Positions 8,698 through 20,817 of a stretch of 64,000 nt of DNA are shown here, one piece after another; positions within the stretch are counted from its first letter, which is position 1, and every line of letters starts with the position of its first letter. Source of the stretch: DYFT01 sp041695085. GTDB taxonomy: Bacteria > Bacteroidota > Ignavibacteria > UBA10030. The translations under genes were made by a program, and so were the position numbers. The stretch lies in contig JBGFRO010000027.1 in NCBI GenBank assembly GCA_041695085.1, positions 83,049 through 147,048 of the forward strand. The letters are read 5' to 3'. The notes under the pieces were generated by a model. That model searched no databases, was not told the origin of the DNA, and saw nothing but the letters and a program-made list of their open reading frames with translations.

Positions 8698-10503
8698 TCA
8701 GTTTCCCCTCTTCACCGAAAACTTAAACACGCTGCCGTTCCCCACTTCACTCTCCACCCAAATGCGTCCGCCATGGGCTTTGATGATCTCGCGGCAAATC
8801 CACAAGCCCAAGCCGGTCCCTTTGATCTTCGTCGCCTCCCCCGTTTCTACACGGCTATACTTCTGGAACAGTTTGCCCATGTACTCCTTGGGAATTCCTA
8901 ATCCCTGATCACTCACGCTGAAGAGTACCTCATCCGGTTGGTGTTCGTGCGGTCCGACGATGACTTCGATGTTTCCCCCCGCGGGCGAGTACTTGACGGC
9001 GTTTGAGATCAGATTTTGGAGTACCTGGCGCAGTTTATTCTGATCACCGCGCACATACGAACAATTGACATCCACCTGATAACGGAATTGATGGCGGGAG
9101 GAAATCTTGACCATCGAGACCGCTTCCTGAATGATGCTTTCGACGTTGACGACCCTGAATTGATAATTCAACTGCCCCGCCTCGATCTTCGCGATGGAGA
9201 GGGTATCCTCCGCCAGTTTGCTGAGCTTGCTGGCCTGATCGACGATGATGTTCAGGTACTCGCGCAATCGTTCCGGCTTCAACGTCTCTTCTTTGCGCAG
9301 GAGCGATTTTGCCGCGAGCATGATCGTCGAGAGCGGTGTCCGGAAATCGTGCGACACGATGCCGACGAAATCGGTCTTCAGCCGGTCAAGCTCCAGCAAT
9401 CGCTGGTTCGATTTCTTGATCTCATCGAACAGCTTCGCATTGCGCATCGCGCTTCCGATCTGATCGCACAGCGTCTCCAGCACCAGCACATCGGTTTCGT
9501 CGAAGGCGTGAAGTTTTGTATCCTCGACGTTGAGCACTCCCACGACCTCATTATTGATAAGAATCGGGAGAGCCAATTCGGAGTTGGTGTTGTGATATTG
9601 GTACGACATATAGCGGGGATCGAGCGTCACGTCGTTGGCGAGCACCGGCTGTCCGTGTTCCGCTACCCAACCAACGATGCCTTGACCAATTTTCTGGCGG
9701 TAGCCGTGCGGCAGAAAATCGATGTAGTTGCCCGCGTGCGCAACCAGAACCATCTCCTTCGCCTCTTTGTCGGCGATAAAGATCGTCACATCAAAATAGT
9801 TAAAGTGGCGTTGAATAGCTTCGGACGCGGCGCTGAGCAGCTCGTCGACGTCGAGCGAGGTGGTGAGTTTGCCGGCAATTTGATTGACGAGTCCGATCTG
9901 CGCGAGCCGTTTTTGCGCCTTCTCCATCATGCGGGTGTGACGAAGGGCGATGGCAATCTGTAAACTCAGCAGTTGCGCGAGCCACAAATCGGGATCGCCG
10001 TAGGCGTTGGACTTCGATGAACCGAAGACGAGAACGCCGATAATGTCCTCCGTCGTTCGCACCGGTACAATCACCAGCGAAGCGATGCCGAGGTCTTTCA
10101 GTTTTCCTTCGAGGGAAGGGTGAAAAGCCGGAGCGGAGCCGATCTCCACCGTGATGGCGGCATTGTTTTCGATTGCCCAGCCCGGCATGCCTACATCGAC
10201 CGCGAAATGCTTGTGATCAAGCTCGATCGCATCCATCAACGGGGAGAGCGCGTGTACGATGTAGTGCGTGCGATTCTGAGAGAGCAGACAGAGAAAGGTC
10301 GCCTCTCCCTGCAGAAGCCGTTTGAGTTCCTCTTTCAGGATCGCGATGATTTCTTCGCGTGATTGGGCAGCATCGATCTTGAGCCACAACTCGGTCAGGG
10401 TGTTGACGCGATTGCTGAATTCCTGTGCCTCGAGGAGACGCGTGCGCATCTCTTCTGGCGAGAGGAACTCAAGATTCTCCGGGCTTTGCCAGTCAGTTGC
10501 CAT
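8698..10503 (-). CDS. GAF-domain sensor histidine kinase
   Basis: The 601-residue product has no membrane segment, so it is cytosolic. Two GAF domains (about residues 30-190 and 210-365) precede a HisKA domain with the phospho-acceptor in VSHDFRTPLST and an HATPase domain with N-box LRQVLQNLISNAVKYSP, G1 DQGLGIP and G2 GTGLGLWI. It should sense a small ligand or redox state and phosphorylate a response regulator; none is encoded nearby, so it is an orphan kinase. ATG 10503 is preferred over an upstream TTG at 10527. No clear ribosome site precedes either. Confidence 0.93.
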   Translation of the reverse strand: MATDWQSPENLEFLSPEEMRTRLLEAQEFSNRVNTLTELWLKIDAAQSREEIIAILKEELKRLLQGEATFLCLLSQNRTHYIVHALSPLMDAIELDHKHFAVDVGMPGWAIENNAAITVEIGSAPAFHPSLEGKLKDLGIASLVIVPVRTTEDIIGVLVFGSSKSNAYGDPDLWLAQLLSLQIAIALRHTRMMEKAQKRLAQIGLVNQIAGKLTTSLDVDELLSAASEAIQRHFNYFDVTIFIADKEAKEMVLVAHAGNYIDFLPHGYRQKIGQGIVGWVAEHGQPVLANDVTLDPRYMSYQYHNTNSELALPILINNEVVGVLNVEDTKLHAFDETDVLVLETLCDQIGSAMRNAKLFDEIKKSNQRLLELDRLKTDFVGIVSHDFRTPLSTIMLAAKSLLRKEETLKPERLREYLNIIVDQASKLSKLAEDTLSIAKIEAGQLNYQFRVVNVESIIQEAVSMVKISSRHQFRYQVDVNCSYVRGDQNKLRQVLQNLISNAVKYSPAGGNIEVIVGPHEHQPDEVLFSVSDQGLGIPKEYMGKLFQKYSRVETGEATKIKGTGLGLWICREIIKAHGGRIWVESEVGNGSVFKFSVKRGN

Positions 10504-10623
10504 GAGACGACGGAAGAAGTATGACAATAAGTAATCCCGTTCTTTTTATTCCAATTGTTGCGTTGTGAATTTCTTATGGTTCTTCAGAACAAGCGCGTGA
10601 GGCAGACATGTCTACGCAGGGCT

Positions 10624-11220
10624 TCAGGAACGAACGTTCGGTACGACGGTCGCTCCCTCACCACGTTCGCGCGCCATCCATTCGTGCTCTAACATGCCGT
10701 AGACGATATGATCGACGAAGTGATCGTACAGCCATTCCGCTTCGCGGATTGTCCCTTCAACCTTGAAGCCGAGCCGTTCAGGAATGGCGCGGCTCTTGAG
10801 GTTTCCCACCGCGCAGCGAATCTCGACGCGATGAAGATGAAGCTCGCGGAATGCATAACGAACCATCGCCCGACACGCCCTGGTCATGATGCCGCGTCCC
10901 TGAAACTCATCCCCGAGCCAGTATCCAATCGTCGTCGAACGATTCAACCAATCCACTCGGTGAAAACCGATAACGCCGAGCATCCGGGAGCCCTCCCAAA
11001 TTCCTCCCTGAAACCCGTTGTTGGCGGTGAGCTGTTGAATTGTCGAATCAATAAAGAGACTCACATCTTCAACGGTCTGGGTCGTATCCAGCCACGGCAA
11101 CCACTCCCTTAGATACGATCGGCACGACTCGATCAGCTCGAACAGCCGTTGAGCGTCGGCCGTATCGAACGACTTGATCCGTAAGTCATTTACGACATGG
11201 AGAATGATTTGATGCGCCAT
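10624..11220 (-). CDS. GNAT (RimJ/RimL-type) N-acetyltransferase
   Basis: The 198-residue product has the GNAT acetyl-CoA loop (QGRGIMTRA, about residues 106-114) followed by HRVEIRCAVGN-KSRAIPERLGFKVEG, the arrangement of RimJ/RimL-type protein acetyltransferases. The target could be a ribosomal protein N-terminus or a small molecule; the sequence does not decide. ATG 11220 is preceded by GAGGA at good spacing. It lies downstream of purM on the same strand with a gap of about 110 nt. Confidence 0.9.
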   Translation of the reverse strand: MAHQIILHVVNDLRIKSFDTADAQRLFELIESCRSYLREWLPWLDTTQTVEDVSLFIDSTIQQLTANNGFQGGIWEGSRMLGVIGFHRVDWLNRSTTIGYWLGDEFQGRGIMTRACRAMVRYAFRELHLHRVEIRCAVGNLKSRAIPERLGFKVEGTIREAEWLYDHFVDHIVYGMLEHEWMARERGEGATVVPNVRS

Positions 11221-11329
11221 GCCCAATCCTCATTCATCCACTTGCACATCATACACAACAAGAATCAGCTGGATGATCTGCACAACGGTTTCGTATCCAC
11301 TCAGGCCCGATTGCATGAAGCCGTTCCGC

Positions 11330-12328
11330 TTAGGCGGTGGTCACTTCTCCTATCTGGAAGGGAGTCTCGCGTCTGCGGCGCAACACCGAAAGAACCTCGT
11401 CTACGTGGTTCGGTGCAGCGACGGTGACAAGTCCGACTCCGAGATTGAACGTCCGTCGCATGTCCTCTTCGGGGACGCGACCCGTTTCCTGAATGAGACG
11501 GAAAATCGGCGGGCGCTCCCACGACTGCCAGTCAATCGAAAGCTTCAGCCCCTTGGGAATGATCCGCATCGTATTCCCCTCAATACCGCCGCCGGTAATA
11601 TGTGCCAGCCCCTTGAGGATCCGCTTCGATAAAAGGGGAAGGACGCTTTTCAGGTACGATCGATGAATCGACATCAGCGCTTCCCCCAATGTTGCCTTCA
11701 AATCCCCGAAATACCGGTCGAGCGAATACGCCTGCAGCAATACCGAACGGGCCAGCGAATAGCCATTGGTATGGAGACCGCTTGAAGGAAGTGCAATCAG
11801 GATGTCTCCCTTTCTAATATTTCTTCCGTTGACGATGCGTGACTCATCAACGACTCCGACAATGGTACCGGCGAGATCGTATTCGCCTTCGGCGTAGAAG
11901 CCGGGCATTTCGGCCGTCTCGCCCCCCACAAGCGAACAATGGTTCTCTTTGCAAGCTTTGACGAATCCGGCGATGACTTGCTCCGCTACGTCGGGTACGA
12001 GTCGGCCTGTGGCGAAGTAGTCCATAAAATAGAGTGGCTTCGCTCCACACACCAGAATATCGTTCACGCAATGATTGACGAGGTCTTGTCCGACCGTGTT
12101 ATGTTTGTTCAGCATGAAGGCGAGTTTCAATTTTGTACCGACGCCATCGACGCTCGATACCAACACCGGTTTGCGCACGCCATCGAACTTCGCGCGATAG
12201 AATGCGCCGAACGCCCCGATGTCCGTCAACACGTTTTTCGTAAATGTCGAGCGGACGCTCTTGCGGATGCGACGAACGAGTTCTTCGCCCGCCTCGATAT
12301 CGACTCCGGCTTCTTTGTATGTACTCAT
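11330..12328 (-). CDS. purM: Phosphoribosylformylglycinamidine cyclo-ligase
   Basis: The 332-residue product shows the PurM motifs: DGVGTKLKLA for ATP binding, NHCVNDILVCGAKPLYFMDY in the core, GGETAEMPGFY, and GGGIEGN in the C-terminal half. It closes the imidazole ring to make AIR in purine synthesis. The N-terminus MSTYKEAGVDIEAGEEL is the usual start. A promoter-like pair at 12359-12387 lies just upstream. No other purine gene is adjacent. Confidence 0.98.
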   Translation of the reverse strand: MSTYKEAGVDIEAGEELVRRIRKSVRSTFTKNVLTDIGAFGAFYRAKFDGVRKPVLVSSVDGVGTKLKLAFMLNKHNTVGQDLVNHCVNDILVCGAKPLYFMDYFATGRLVPDVAEQVIAGFVKACKENHCSLVGGETAEMPGFYAEGEYDLAGTIVGVVDESRIVNGRNIRKGDILIALPSSGLHTNGYSLARSVLLQAYSLDRYFGDLKATLGEALMSIHRSYLKSVLPLLSKRILKGLAHITGGGIEGNTMRIIPKGLKLSIDWQSWERPPIFRLIQETGRVPEEDMRRTFNLGVGLVTVAAPNHVDEVLSVLRRRRETPFQIGEVTTA

Positions 12329-12358
12329 GCAAGGGAAAAGTTCAAAAGGTTGCGGGTG

Positions 12359-12387
12359 AAGATACTCGTTTTTCGTTCCCTGAACAA
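12359..12387 (-). promoter_or_regulatory. Putative promoter for purM
   Basis: On the minus strand TTGTTC and TATCTT are separated by exactly 17 nt, about 30 nt before the purM ATG. The layout matches the other promoter pairs of the window. Confidence 0.45.
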
Positions 12388-12506
12388 GATATTTTTGATG
12401 CGCGGCCGTTCACGCATCACGAACGCGCGTCGGAGACCTTCTGATTGTTACACCGCGTGTCATCTTCAGGAACGAGGCGCGAACATCGCGGAGGACAACC
12501 ATTTTC

Positions 12507-12535
12507 TTGCGGAATTCCGGCGGCTTGACTATATT
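12507..12535 (+). promoter_or_regulatory. Putative promoter for the FAH-family gene
   Basis: TTGCGG (12507-12512), a 17-nt spacer and TATATT (12530-12535) followed by GG lie about 40 nt before the ATG at 12576. The TATATTGG form recurs at 23995, 42656 and 20626. Confidence 0.55.
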
Positions 12536-12575
12536 GGCGGCACATGTGTTCCATGATGATAAGACAACTGCACTG

Positions 12576-13259
12576 ATGCCACGCGCGATTCTCCAGGATT
12601 CCGAGGAACAGATAGACATTCGAAAGATCATCTGCATCGGTCGCAATTACGCCGATCATGCAAAGGAGATGAGCGCGGAAGTCCCCACCGTTCCGGTTTT
12701 CTTCCTCAAACCCACAACCGCCATCGTCAGTACTGGAGGCAGCGTTATCATTCCTTCAGTCTCGAGCGACGTGCACCATGAAGTCGAATTGACCGTCCTT
12801 CTCGCAAAAGGGGGCTCGTTGATTCCGGAAAAGGAAGCACTCGAATACGTAGCGGGATACGGTGTAGGGCTCGACATGACACTGCGCGACGTGCAGGCGG
12901 AAGCGAAACGAAAGGGCCTCCCCTGGACGTTAGCTAAAGGCTTCGACACATCCGCGCCTCTTTCCTCGTTCGTCCCCGCTTCACGAGTGCAAGATCCTCA
13001 CGCGCTTGACATTCAATTGAACGTCAACGGAGAACCTCGGCAGTCGTCCAACACCAAAAACCTCATCTTCACCATTCAGCACCTGATTTCGTATATCTCG
13101 CAATCTATCACCCTGGAGCGTGGAGATGTGATTTTTACCGGAACGCCGGAAGGTGTCGGTCCAGTGCGGGCGGGAGACGTGCTGGAGGCGTCGCTTCGTA
13201 CAGCAACGGGCGAAGAACTCGCGGCCATGACGGTAACGGTTCGAGAAGCCGCGGGATGA
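12576..13259 (+). CDS. Fumarylacetoacetate hydrolase family protein (FAHD1/YcgM-like acylpyruvase)
   Basis: The 227-residue product has the compact FAHD1/YcgM layout. IICIGRNYADHAKEM opens the domain, HHEVELTVLL carries two metal-binding glutamates, GYGVGLDMTLRDVQ carries the metal-binding aspartate, and WTLAKGFDTSAPLS and FTGTPEGVGPV form the active-site lid and floor. Such enzymes hydrolyse acylpyruvates or decarboxylate oxaloacetate. ATG 12576 fits the family start better than farther-upstream codons. The stop overlaps the next start (ATGA). Confidence 0.9.
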   Translation: MPRAILQDSEEQIDIRKIICIGRNYADHAKEMSAEVPTVPVFFLKPTTAIVSTGGSVIIPSVSSDVHHEVELTVLLAKGGSLIPEKEALEYVAGYGVGLDMTLRDVQAEAKRKGLPWTLAKGFDTSAPLSSFVPASRVQDPHALDIQLNVNGEPRQSSNTKNLIFTIQHLISYISQSITLERGDVIFTGTPEGVGPVRAGDVLEASLRTATGEELAAMTVTVREAAG

Positions 13260-13633
13260 ACAGGTTTGTTCACTTCTTGAGCAATTATCGAGGCGCCATC
13301 GCGGCGTGGTTGCTCATCGCCCTTCTCGTCCACCTCGGCTTCTCTTTCGGTGTCGACCGCGACGTGATCGCGTTTGTCGTCGTTTTAGTGGGCATCTTGG
13401 GACAGGCTTTTGCCGCACTCATAGCGTGGATCGGACTGGTGCCGGTGATCGGACCCATCGTCGCTCAGGTGCTTTCGCTTCCTTTTATCTGGATATTGAA
13501 CGGCGTGGGGTATCTCGTCTCGATCGTCGCCATCAAACGCGGCTATTCGAAAGAGGTGCTGAATTATCGGGTCATTACCGTTACTCTTCTTGTCGGTATC
13601 ACCATCGGCTACATTCTCGGAAAGCTGATTTAA
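13256..13633 (+). CDS. Small integral membrane protein of unknown function
   Basis: The 125-residue product is mostly hydrophobic, with about four membrane segments (roughly residues 13-32, 37-60, 64-88 and 104-124). No catalytic motif is visible and I do not recognise the family. It overlaps the preceding hydrolase gene by 4 nt and precedes the M23 peptidase gene by 13 nt, so it is translated from the same message. Its context does not assign a role. Confidence 0.75.
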   Translation: MNRFVHFLSNYRGAIAAWLLIALLVHLGFSFGVDRDVIAFVVVLVGILGQAFAALIAWIGLVPVIGPIVAQVLSLPFIWILNGVGYLVSIVAIKRGYSKEVLNYRVITVTLLVGITIGYILGKLI

Positions 13634-13646
13634 GAAAGGAGACGTA

Positions 13647-15947
13647 GTGAAGACCCTGCGCAAACGTGTCCGTTGTATCGCTCTCTTGAGCAGCCTCTTC
13701 CCCTTCCTCTCCGGCTCGTTCTTTCTTCCCCCTTCCTTCCCTGCGCTCGTCGGGTCTCATGAGGTCCCGGATAAAATCGAAGCGATCTACGCTCCGTTCG
13801 ACACCCTTTCGACCGACGTAAGCGACTACATCTGGCCGACGAACGCGAGCACCATCATCACCTCTTCCTTCGGCGACTACCGACGCACGCATTTCCATGG
13901 CGGGATCGACATCTCCACCAACAACCAACGCGGTTATCCGGTCTACGCATCGCGGAGCGGACACGTCTCGCGCATCCGGATCTCACCGTATGGATATGGA
14001 AAGATGTTGTATGTACGACATCCCGACGGTTACGTAACCACCTATGCTCATCTTCAGAAGTTCAACAACGAAATCGATACCTTTGTGAAGACAGAACAGA
14101 AGCGAAGAAGGCGCATCTCACTCGATATCGAGATCCATCCTTCACTCTTTCCGGTGGAAAAAGGAGAAATCATTGCATACACCGGCGACACGGGAGTCGG
14201 GTCGGCGCATCTCCATTTCGAAGTGCGAGATACGGGGATGAATCCGGTCAACCCATTCTTGTTCCCCGTAATCGCTTCCTCCGTGCAGGATGAGGTGGAA
14301 CCGACCTTTCACGCCATCGCCCTTTCTCCGTTGGATCACCATTCGATTGTCCAAGGCAAGAAGCGAACGGTCGTGATATCGACGAGCCGCGTCCGTGCGG
14401 GAGAGTATAGCGTGCAGGGCGTCTTGCGCCTCACTGGCGCCATCGGTTTGAGTGTTCGAGTAACCGATCGCAGCAACGTGAAGCGTTATCAAACCGGCGC
14501 GCACCGATTCGAAATGTATCTCGACGACAAACTCATATTCTCCTCCGTCAAGAATCGCATCCCTGAGCGACACTCGAAGCAAATTGCTCTGCATTACGAC
14601 GCAAAGCTTCTACGCGCCCGAAAAGGTCGCTTCGAGAAACTGTATATCGCAGAAGGAAACCTCCTCCCGTTCTACAACAGACTGCCGGAAGGAGCCGGCG
14701 TCTTCCGCACGTCAGAACACGAAGAGGGCAAACATACTCTGCGCATCGTGGCGTGGGATGTCAACGGAAATCGCTCGACTCTGACGGCGCACCTGATTCT
14801 CAATCACCCCCCTGAGTTGGAACTTGGACGCGTCGGTTCTCGCCCGGTCCTGATCCTGAAAGACCCTTCGCAAGTTCAACAGATCGCTGTCTGGACCCAA
14901 CCCTTCGGTACCAAGGGCTGGAACAGAACTACCCTTTCACCCGAACGACTTGCGATCGGTGAAGGAGGACTGATCTTGCCGTTCGATCTCTCCAAGCTCA
15001 ATGCCTTGAAAGTCGTTGCCGAAAATAAGTTTGGCACTCCTTCGTACCCCGCATTCCTCGTTTCACCTTCCGGGCGCGGAACGCCATCGGGTCTCGACCT
15101 CGAATTGGAAGAAGAACATACCTTCCTTCACATCACGCTGCGGGCAAAAGCTCCCATCGTTGGGAAGCCGACCGTGGGCATCCGAACGGGAGAGCAGATA
15201 ATGGAGCTAGAATCCGTTGCAGTGGACATCGATGAATACGTCGCCACGTTCCCATGGAAGGAGGCGGAGGATGGTCTTTTTCACGTTCAGGCCTCTGCAA
15301 CGATTCAAGGTAAAAGTGTCACGGCTCATCGATCACGTCGGCTTTTCGTCGTCGATCCGAAACGAGGTCGCAACATCGTTTCAGATGATGGTGAATTCAG
15401 CGTGACCTTTCCGCCACACAGCTTGTATGCTCCCCTCGTTTGCTGGATTGAAAAAGAGGAGAATGGCTATACGGTACATCCGACGGAGACCGTTCTGGCG
15501 AAGCCGGTCTTTGTTCGGTTCAAATCGCAGAACGCGTCCTCCGCGAACAAACTCGGGCTCTTCTTTTCGGATGGCGGAGGGTACGGCTTGCTACAGTCCG
15601 AAGTCGAAGAGGATGCTTACGATGCTCGGATCGGCCGTTATCTCGGTTCCTTTGCTTTGCTTCGCGACGAGATTCCCCCCACCATCTCACACTTGCGCGC
15701 AACGGCTCGCGGCGGAAAGGTGGCTATAGCTTTTCGTCTTACCGACAACCTTTCCGGTATCGATAGCGAAAGATTCACCGTGCTCCTCAATGAAGAGTTC
15801 CTTCCGGTCGAATATGATCCGGAAACCAAGCGCGTGTCGTACGAAGGCACGCATCGGCTCAGAAAAGGACGACACACGCTTCGCATCGCGATCGCCGACC
15901 GGATGGGGAACGAGAGAAGGCTTTCAAAAACTTTCACTGCCCAGTAG
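13647..15947 (+). CDS. Exported M23/LytM endopeptidase with long beta-rich C-terminal region
   Basis: The product is 766 residues with a GTG start behind AAGGAG. A signal segment (residues 8-36) precedes an M23 domain: HGGID gives zinc ligands H84 and D88, and HLHFE gives H188/H190. M23 enzymes cut peptidoglycan cross-bridges, or regulate amidases when degenerate; this one keeps all ligands. From about residue 210 to the end there is a long beta-rich, immunoglobulin-like region, including a DNLSGIDSERF strand typical of such modules. That is much longer than a plain LytM protein and suggests surface or envelope anchoring. Confidence 0.9.
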   Translation: MKTLRKRVRCIALLSSLFPFLSGSFFLPPSFPALVGSHEVPDKIEAIYAPFDTLSTDVSDYIWPTNASTIITSSFGDYRRTHFHGGIDISTNNQRGYPVYASRSGHVSRIRISPYGYGKMLYVRHPDGYVTTYAHLQKFNNEIDTFVKTEQKRRRRISLDIEIHPSLFPVEKGEIIAYTGDTGVGSAHLHFEVRDTGMNPVNPFLFPVIASSVQDEVEPTFHAIALSPLDHHSIVQGKKRTVVISTSRVRAGEYSVQGVLRLTGAIGLSVRVTDRSNVKRYQTGAHRFEMYLDDKLIFSSVKNRIPERHSKQIALHYDAKLLRARKGRFEKLYIAEGNLLPFYNRLPEGAGVFRTSEHEEGKHTLRIVAWDVNGNRSTLTAHLILNHPPELELGRVGSRPVLILKDPSQVQQIAVWTQPFGTKGWNRTTLSPERLAIGEGGLILPFDLSKLNALKVVAENKFGTPSYPAFLVSPSGRGTPSGLDLELEEEHTFLHITLRAKAPIVGKPTVGIRTGEQIMELESVAVDIDEYVATFPWKEAEDGLFHVQASATIQGKSVTAHRSRRLFVVDPKRGRNIVSDDGEFSVTFPPHSLYAPLVCWIEKEENGYTVHPTETVLAKPVFVRFKSQNASSANKLGLFFSDGGGYGLLQSEVEEDAYDARIGRYLGSFALLRDEIPPTISHLRATARGGKVAIAFRLTDNLSGIDSERFTVLLNEEFLPVEYDPETKRVSYEGTHRLRKGRHTLRIAIADRMGNERRLSKTFTAQ

Positions 15948-16057
15948 GAATGCCTTCAAGAAGTTCTTGCCAGAAAAAGAATCATTACTGCTCCTGATGA
16001 GCTACTCCGAACACGCCACGTCGCGACTTCTCACGCCTTTTCTCTCAAGATCAAGAA

Positions 16058-16086
16058 TTGATTTCCGATCCAATTTTTCGTTTATT
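16058..16086 (+). promoter_or_regulatory. Putative promoter for valS
   Basis: TTGATT (16058-16063), a 17-nt spacer and TTTATT (16081-16086) followed by GG match the window's promoter pattern. Transcription would start near 16093 and give a leader of about 144 nt, which contains the hairpin at 16196-16221. Confidence 0.45.
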
Positions 16087-16195
16087 GGTTCCATACGAGC
16101 TTAAGTCTCCAAACTCCTTCTCCCTGCACGGAAGGACCCTTCGAGGTGCTTGCAGAAAAGAAGTAAGTTTCAACTGAAGTCCTCCAGATCGAACC

Positions 16196-16221
16196 GGGTA
16201 GCTCACCTGAGCTACCCTTTT
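16196..16221 (+). terminator. Terminator-like hairpin in the valS leader
   Basis: GGGTAGCTCA (16196-16205) and TGAGCTACCC (16208-16217) are perfectly complementary around a 2-nt centre, followed by TTTT. Only 15 nt separate the T run from the valS ATG, so no valS promoter fits after it. It must therefore lie inside the valS transcript and could act as an attenuator. It could also end read-through from the M23 gene. No T-box core (GGGTGGNACCGCG) was found. Confidence 0.6.
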
Positions 16222-16236
16222 GTTTACCTGTTGATT

Positions 16237-18942
<2,706 letters not shown>

Positions 18943-18991
18943 AGATTCTCTACGAGCATCTCGGACCCCTCGTCAAAGACGGAGAGAGATT

Positions 18992-19402
18992 ATGGTCCCT
19001 CAATCGCTGCAGTACCTCGGCGAGCTTCGATGCCGAGTAACCCATGAAGCGAGCGGCGTGCAACTCGTTACCGACGCTCCGACGGACAATCACGGTAAGG
19101 GGGAGAGTTTTTCGCCGACCGACCTACTCGTGTCCGCCCTCGTCAGCTGTCAGATTACGACGATGGGGATCGCGGCTCGCGCCGAAGGAATTCCCCTGGA
19201 TGGCACGCGTGTGTATGCGGAGAAGCATATGAGCGCCGATCCGCCGCGTCGTGTTGCACGGGTGGTCGTGCGCATCGAGTTCCCCGACGGTCTGAACGCG
19301 CAGCAGCGAAGCAGAGTCGAGCACATCGCCCGCACCTGTCCCGTTGCCCTCAGCGTTCATCCCGCGATCCAGATCGACCTTTCGTTCCATTATCCCGATT
19401 GA
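18992..19402 (+). CDS. OsmC/Ohr family peroxiredoxin-like protein
   Basis: The 136-residue product has the OsmC fold with its two redox cysteines, the first in SALVSCQITT and the second in CPVALSVHPAI. Such proteins reduce organic hydroperoxides with a Cys pair. The PTDLLVSALVSC stretch is the family hallmark. ATG 18992 follows GGAGAGAG. The gene lies 49 nt after valS and is probably co-transcribed. Confidence 0.9.
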   Translation: MVPQSLQYLGELRCRVTHEASGVQLVTDAPTDNHGKGESFSPTDLLVSALVSCQITTMGIAARAEGIPLDGTRVYAEKHMSADPPRRVARVVVRIEFPDGLNAQQRSRVEHIARTCPVALSVHPAIQIDLSFHYPD

Positions 19403-19460
19403 ACACCCATGCTCCATTCGATTTCGAACCTGTCACGACCGATACGGTCGGGAGGTTGTC

Positions 19461-20504
19461 ATGCACCGCTTCATCTTCGCTTCCCTTCTTCTCGTCTCAC
19501 TTGTCAGTTGCACACGAGTGCTGTATAAGGAGATGTATCCTACTCTCCTCGACGGCAAATACGACCCCGAGTTCCCATATCAGGCTTCGTCGAAGCAGCT
19601 TGAAGAGATCAGCCACACCATTCAACGCGTCAACACGCTCACCTCGTACCGCGCCTACAGCTTTGCACTTGACGAGCAGGTGACGAAATCGAATCTGACG
19701 CCCGAAGTATTGAAGCGGCGGGAGGGTTCCAGCGCGCGCCTCTCCAACGAAAATGCCGGCACGGCAACCGTGATCGGGTATGAGCATCACCACCTTGCGC
19801 TTCTGACGTGTGCGCATGTGGTTGACGCACCCGATACCCTCTTCGCCTACTATCGCACGGAGGAGGGGAAACCGACGCCGTACCTCCGTTCCGTTTCTGT
19901 CAAGATCAGTCACGCTATTTTCCTCACAGCCTCCCTTCAAATTGGATCGCTGGAGCTGTTGGCGGTCGATCGTCATTTCGATCTGGCCATCATCGGAACT
20001 CGCCTTACCGAAGATCCCACCTTTCGCGTGTCGGTTTTCGCCTACCCGCTCGGCAAGTCGAGAGAGTTGGAGTGGGGGACGTTTGTGTACATCTTCGGCT
20101 ACCCGGCGGGATACAAGGTCATTACCAAAGGCATCGTCAGCAGTCCGAACCGTGATCGACACGGGTCGTTCTTAGTGGATGCCGTTCTAACGGGAGGTTC
20201 CAGCGGAGGGATTGCCGTGGCGATTCGTGACGGCATACCGAACTTCGAGCTGGTTGGAATGATGACTTCGTCGAGTGGAAGATCGTGGAATGCTGTCGTT
20301 CCTTTTACGGACGAGGATGCAGAGCGTTCAGGCCCTTCCGAACCGTACACCGGTCCGCTGCGTGTGGAGAGGAGGCGCGAGATTCACTACGGGATTGCAC
20401 AAGCCATCTCTTCGGAAGCGATCCTTGGATTCATCGAACAACACCGACGACAACTTCAACAGAAGGGATACTCCCTCACAAGCTTTCTCAGGCGGCGTCA
20501 GTGA
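19461..20504 (+). CDS. Lipoprotein with trypsin-like serine protease domain
   Basis: The 347-residue product begins with a lipoprotein signal (LLVSLVSC, Cys17). The protease domain covers about residues 95-285, with a triad consistent with trypsin/DegP folds: His in LTCAHVV, Asp in DLAIIG, Ser in TGGSSGG. The serine motif differs from the common GNSGG. No PDZ domain is visible, so it is a membrane-anchored single-domain protease rather than a full DegP. The start ATG follows GGGAGG. Upstream extension is open but lacks the lipoprotein signal. Confidence 0.85.
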   Translation: MHRFIFASLLLVSLVSCTRVLYKEMYPTLLDGKYDPEFPYQASSKQLEEISHTIQRVNTLTSYRAYSFALDEQVTKSNLTPEVLKRREGSSARLSNENAGTATVIGYEHHHLALLTCAHVVDAPDTLFAYYRTEEGKPTPYLRSVSVKISHAIFLTASLQIGSLELLAVDRHFDLAIIGTRLTEDPTFRVSVFAYPLGKSRELEWGTFVYIFGYPAGYKVITKGIVSSPNRDRHGSFLVDAVLTGGSSGGIAVAIRDGIPNFELVGMMTSSSGRSWNAVVPFTDEDAERSGPSEPYTGPLRVERRREIHYGIAQAISSEAILGFIEQHRRQLQQKGYSLTSFLRRRQ

Positions 20505-20817
20505 GATCGATTGTCCGCCTTGATGAGGACCGGATTCGATTTCTTCTTTCGTAACGCATTGAGTAGGCGAGATGGAAGAGGGAAGGTCGAACAGCAGAGT
20601 TGTTGCGTAAGAATGGCTTGCGCGGTATATTGGGCCTGGCGGGAACCGAGAGCGAAGAGGTGCGCTATCTTCAAGAAGGCTCGATCCTCACCTTGGAGTG
20701 CATGGTAGCTGTTATTCGGGTTTGCCGGTTTGAAATCTGGGTTCACCAATCTTCCGTAGATTTGCGTCAGATCCCCAAGCAATTGTTCAAATCTTCCGAA
20801 CTATTGATAGGTTGTTG
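20505..20817 (+). other. Intergenic stretch with one promoter
   Basis: About 310 nt separate the protease and the methyltransferase genes. The only recognisable element is the promoter-like pair at 20603-20631. The short open frames here do not look like proteins. Confidence 0.5.
20603..20631 (+). promoter_or_regulatory. Putative promoter for the isoaspartyl methyltransferase gene
   Basis: TTGCGT (20603-20608), 17 nt, TATATT (20626-20631) followed by GGG. The predicted leader is about 180 nt. Confidence 0.45.

Noticed and set aside
9016..9963. A 315-codon open frame on the plus strand
   Set aside because: It is antisense to the histidine kinase; the product is low in structure-forming motifs and the kinase frame is certain.
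16150..16236. An earlier valS start at 16150
   Set aside because: The added 29 residues are encoded by the leader hairpin and do not fit the ValRS N-terminus, which begins at MSELPKAYNPQDVE.
20498..20782. A 94-codon minus-strand frame in the gap before pcm
   Set aside because: It has no ribosome site, no recognisable motif, and covers the pcm promoter. It is likely chance.
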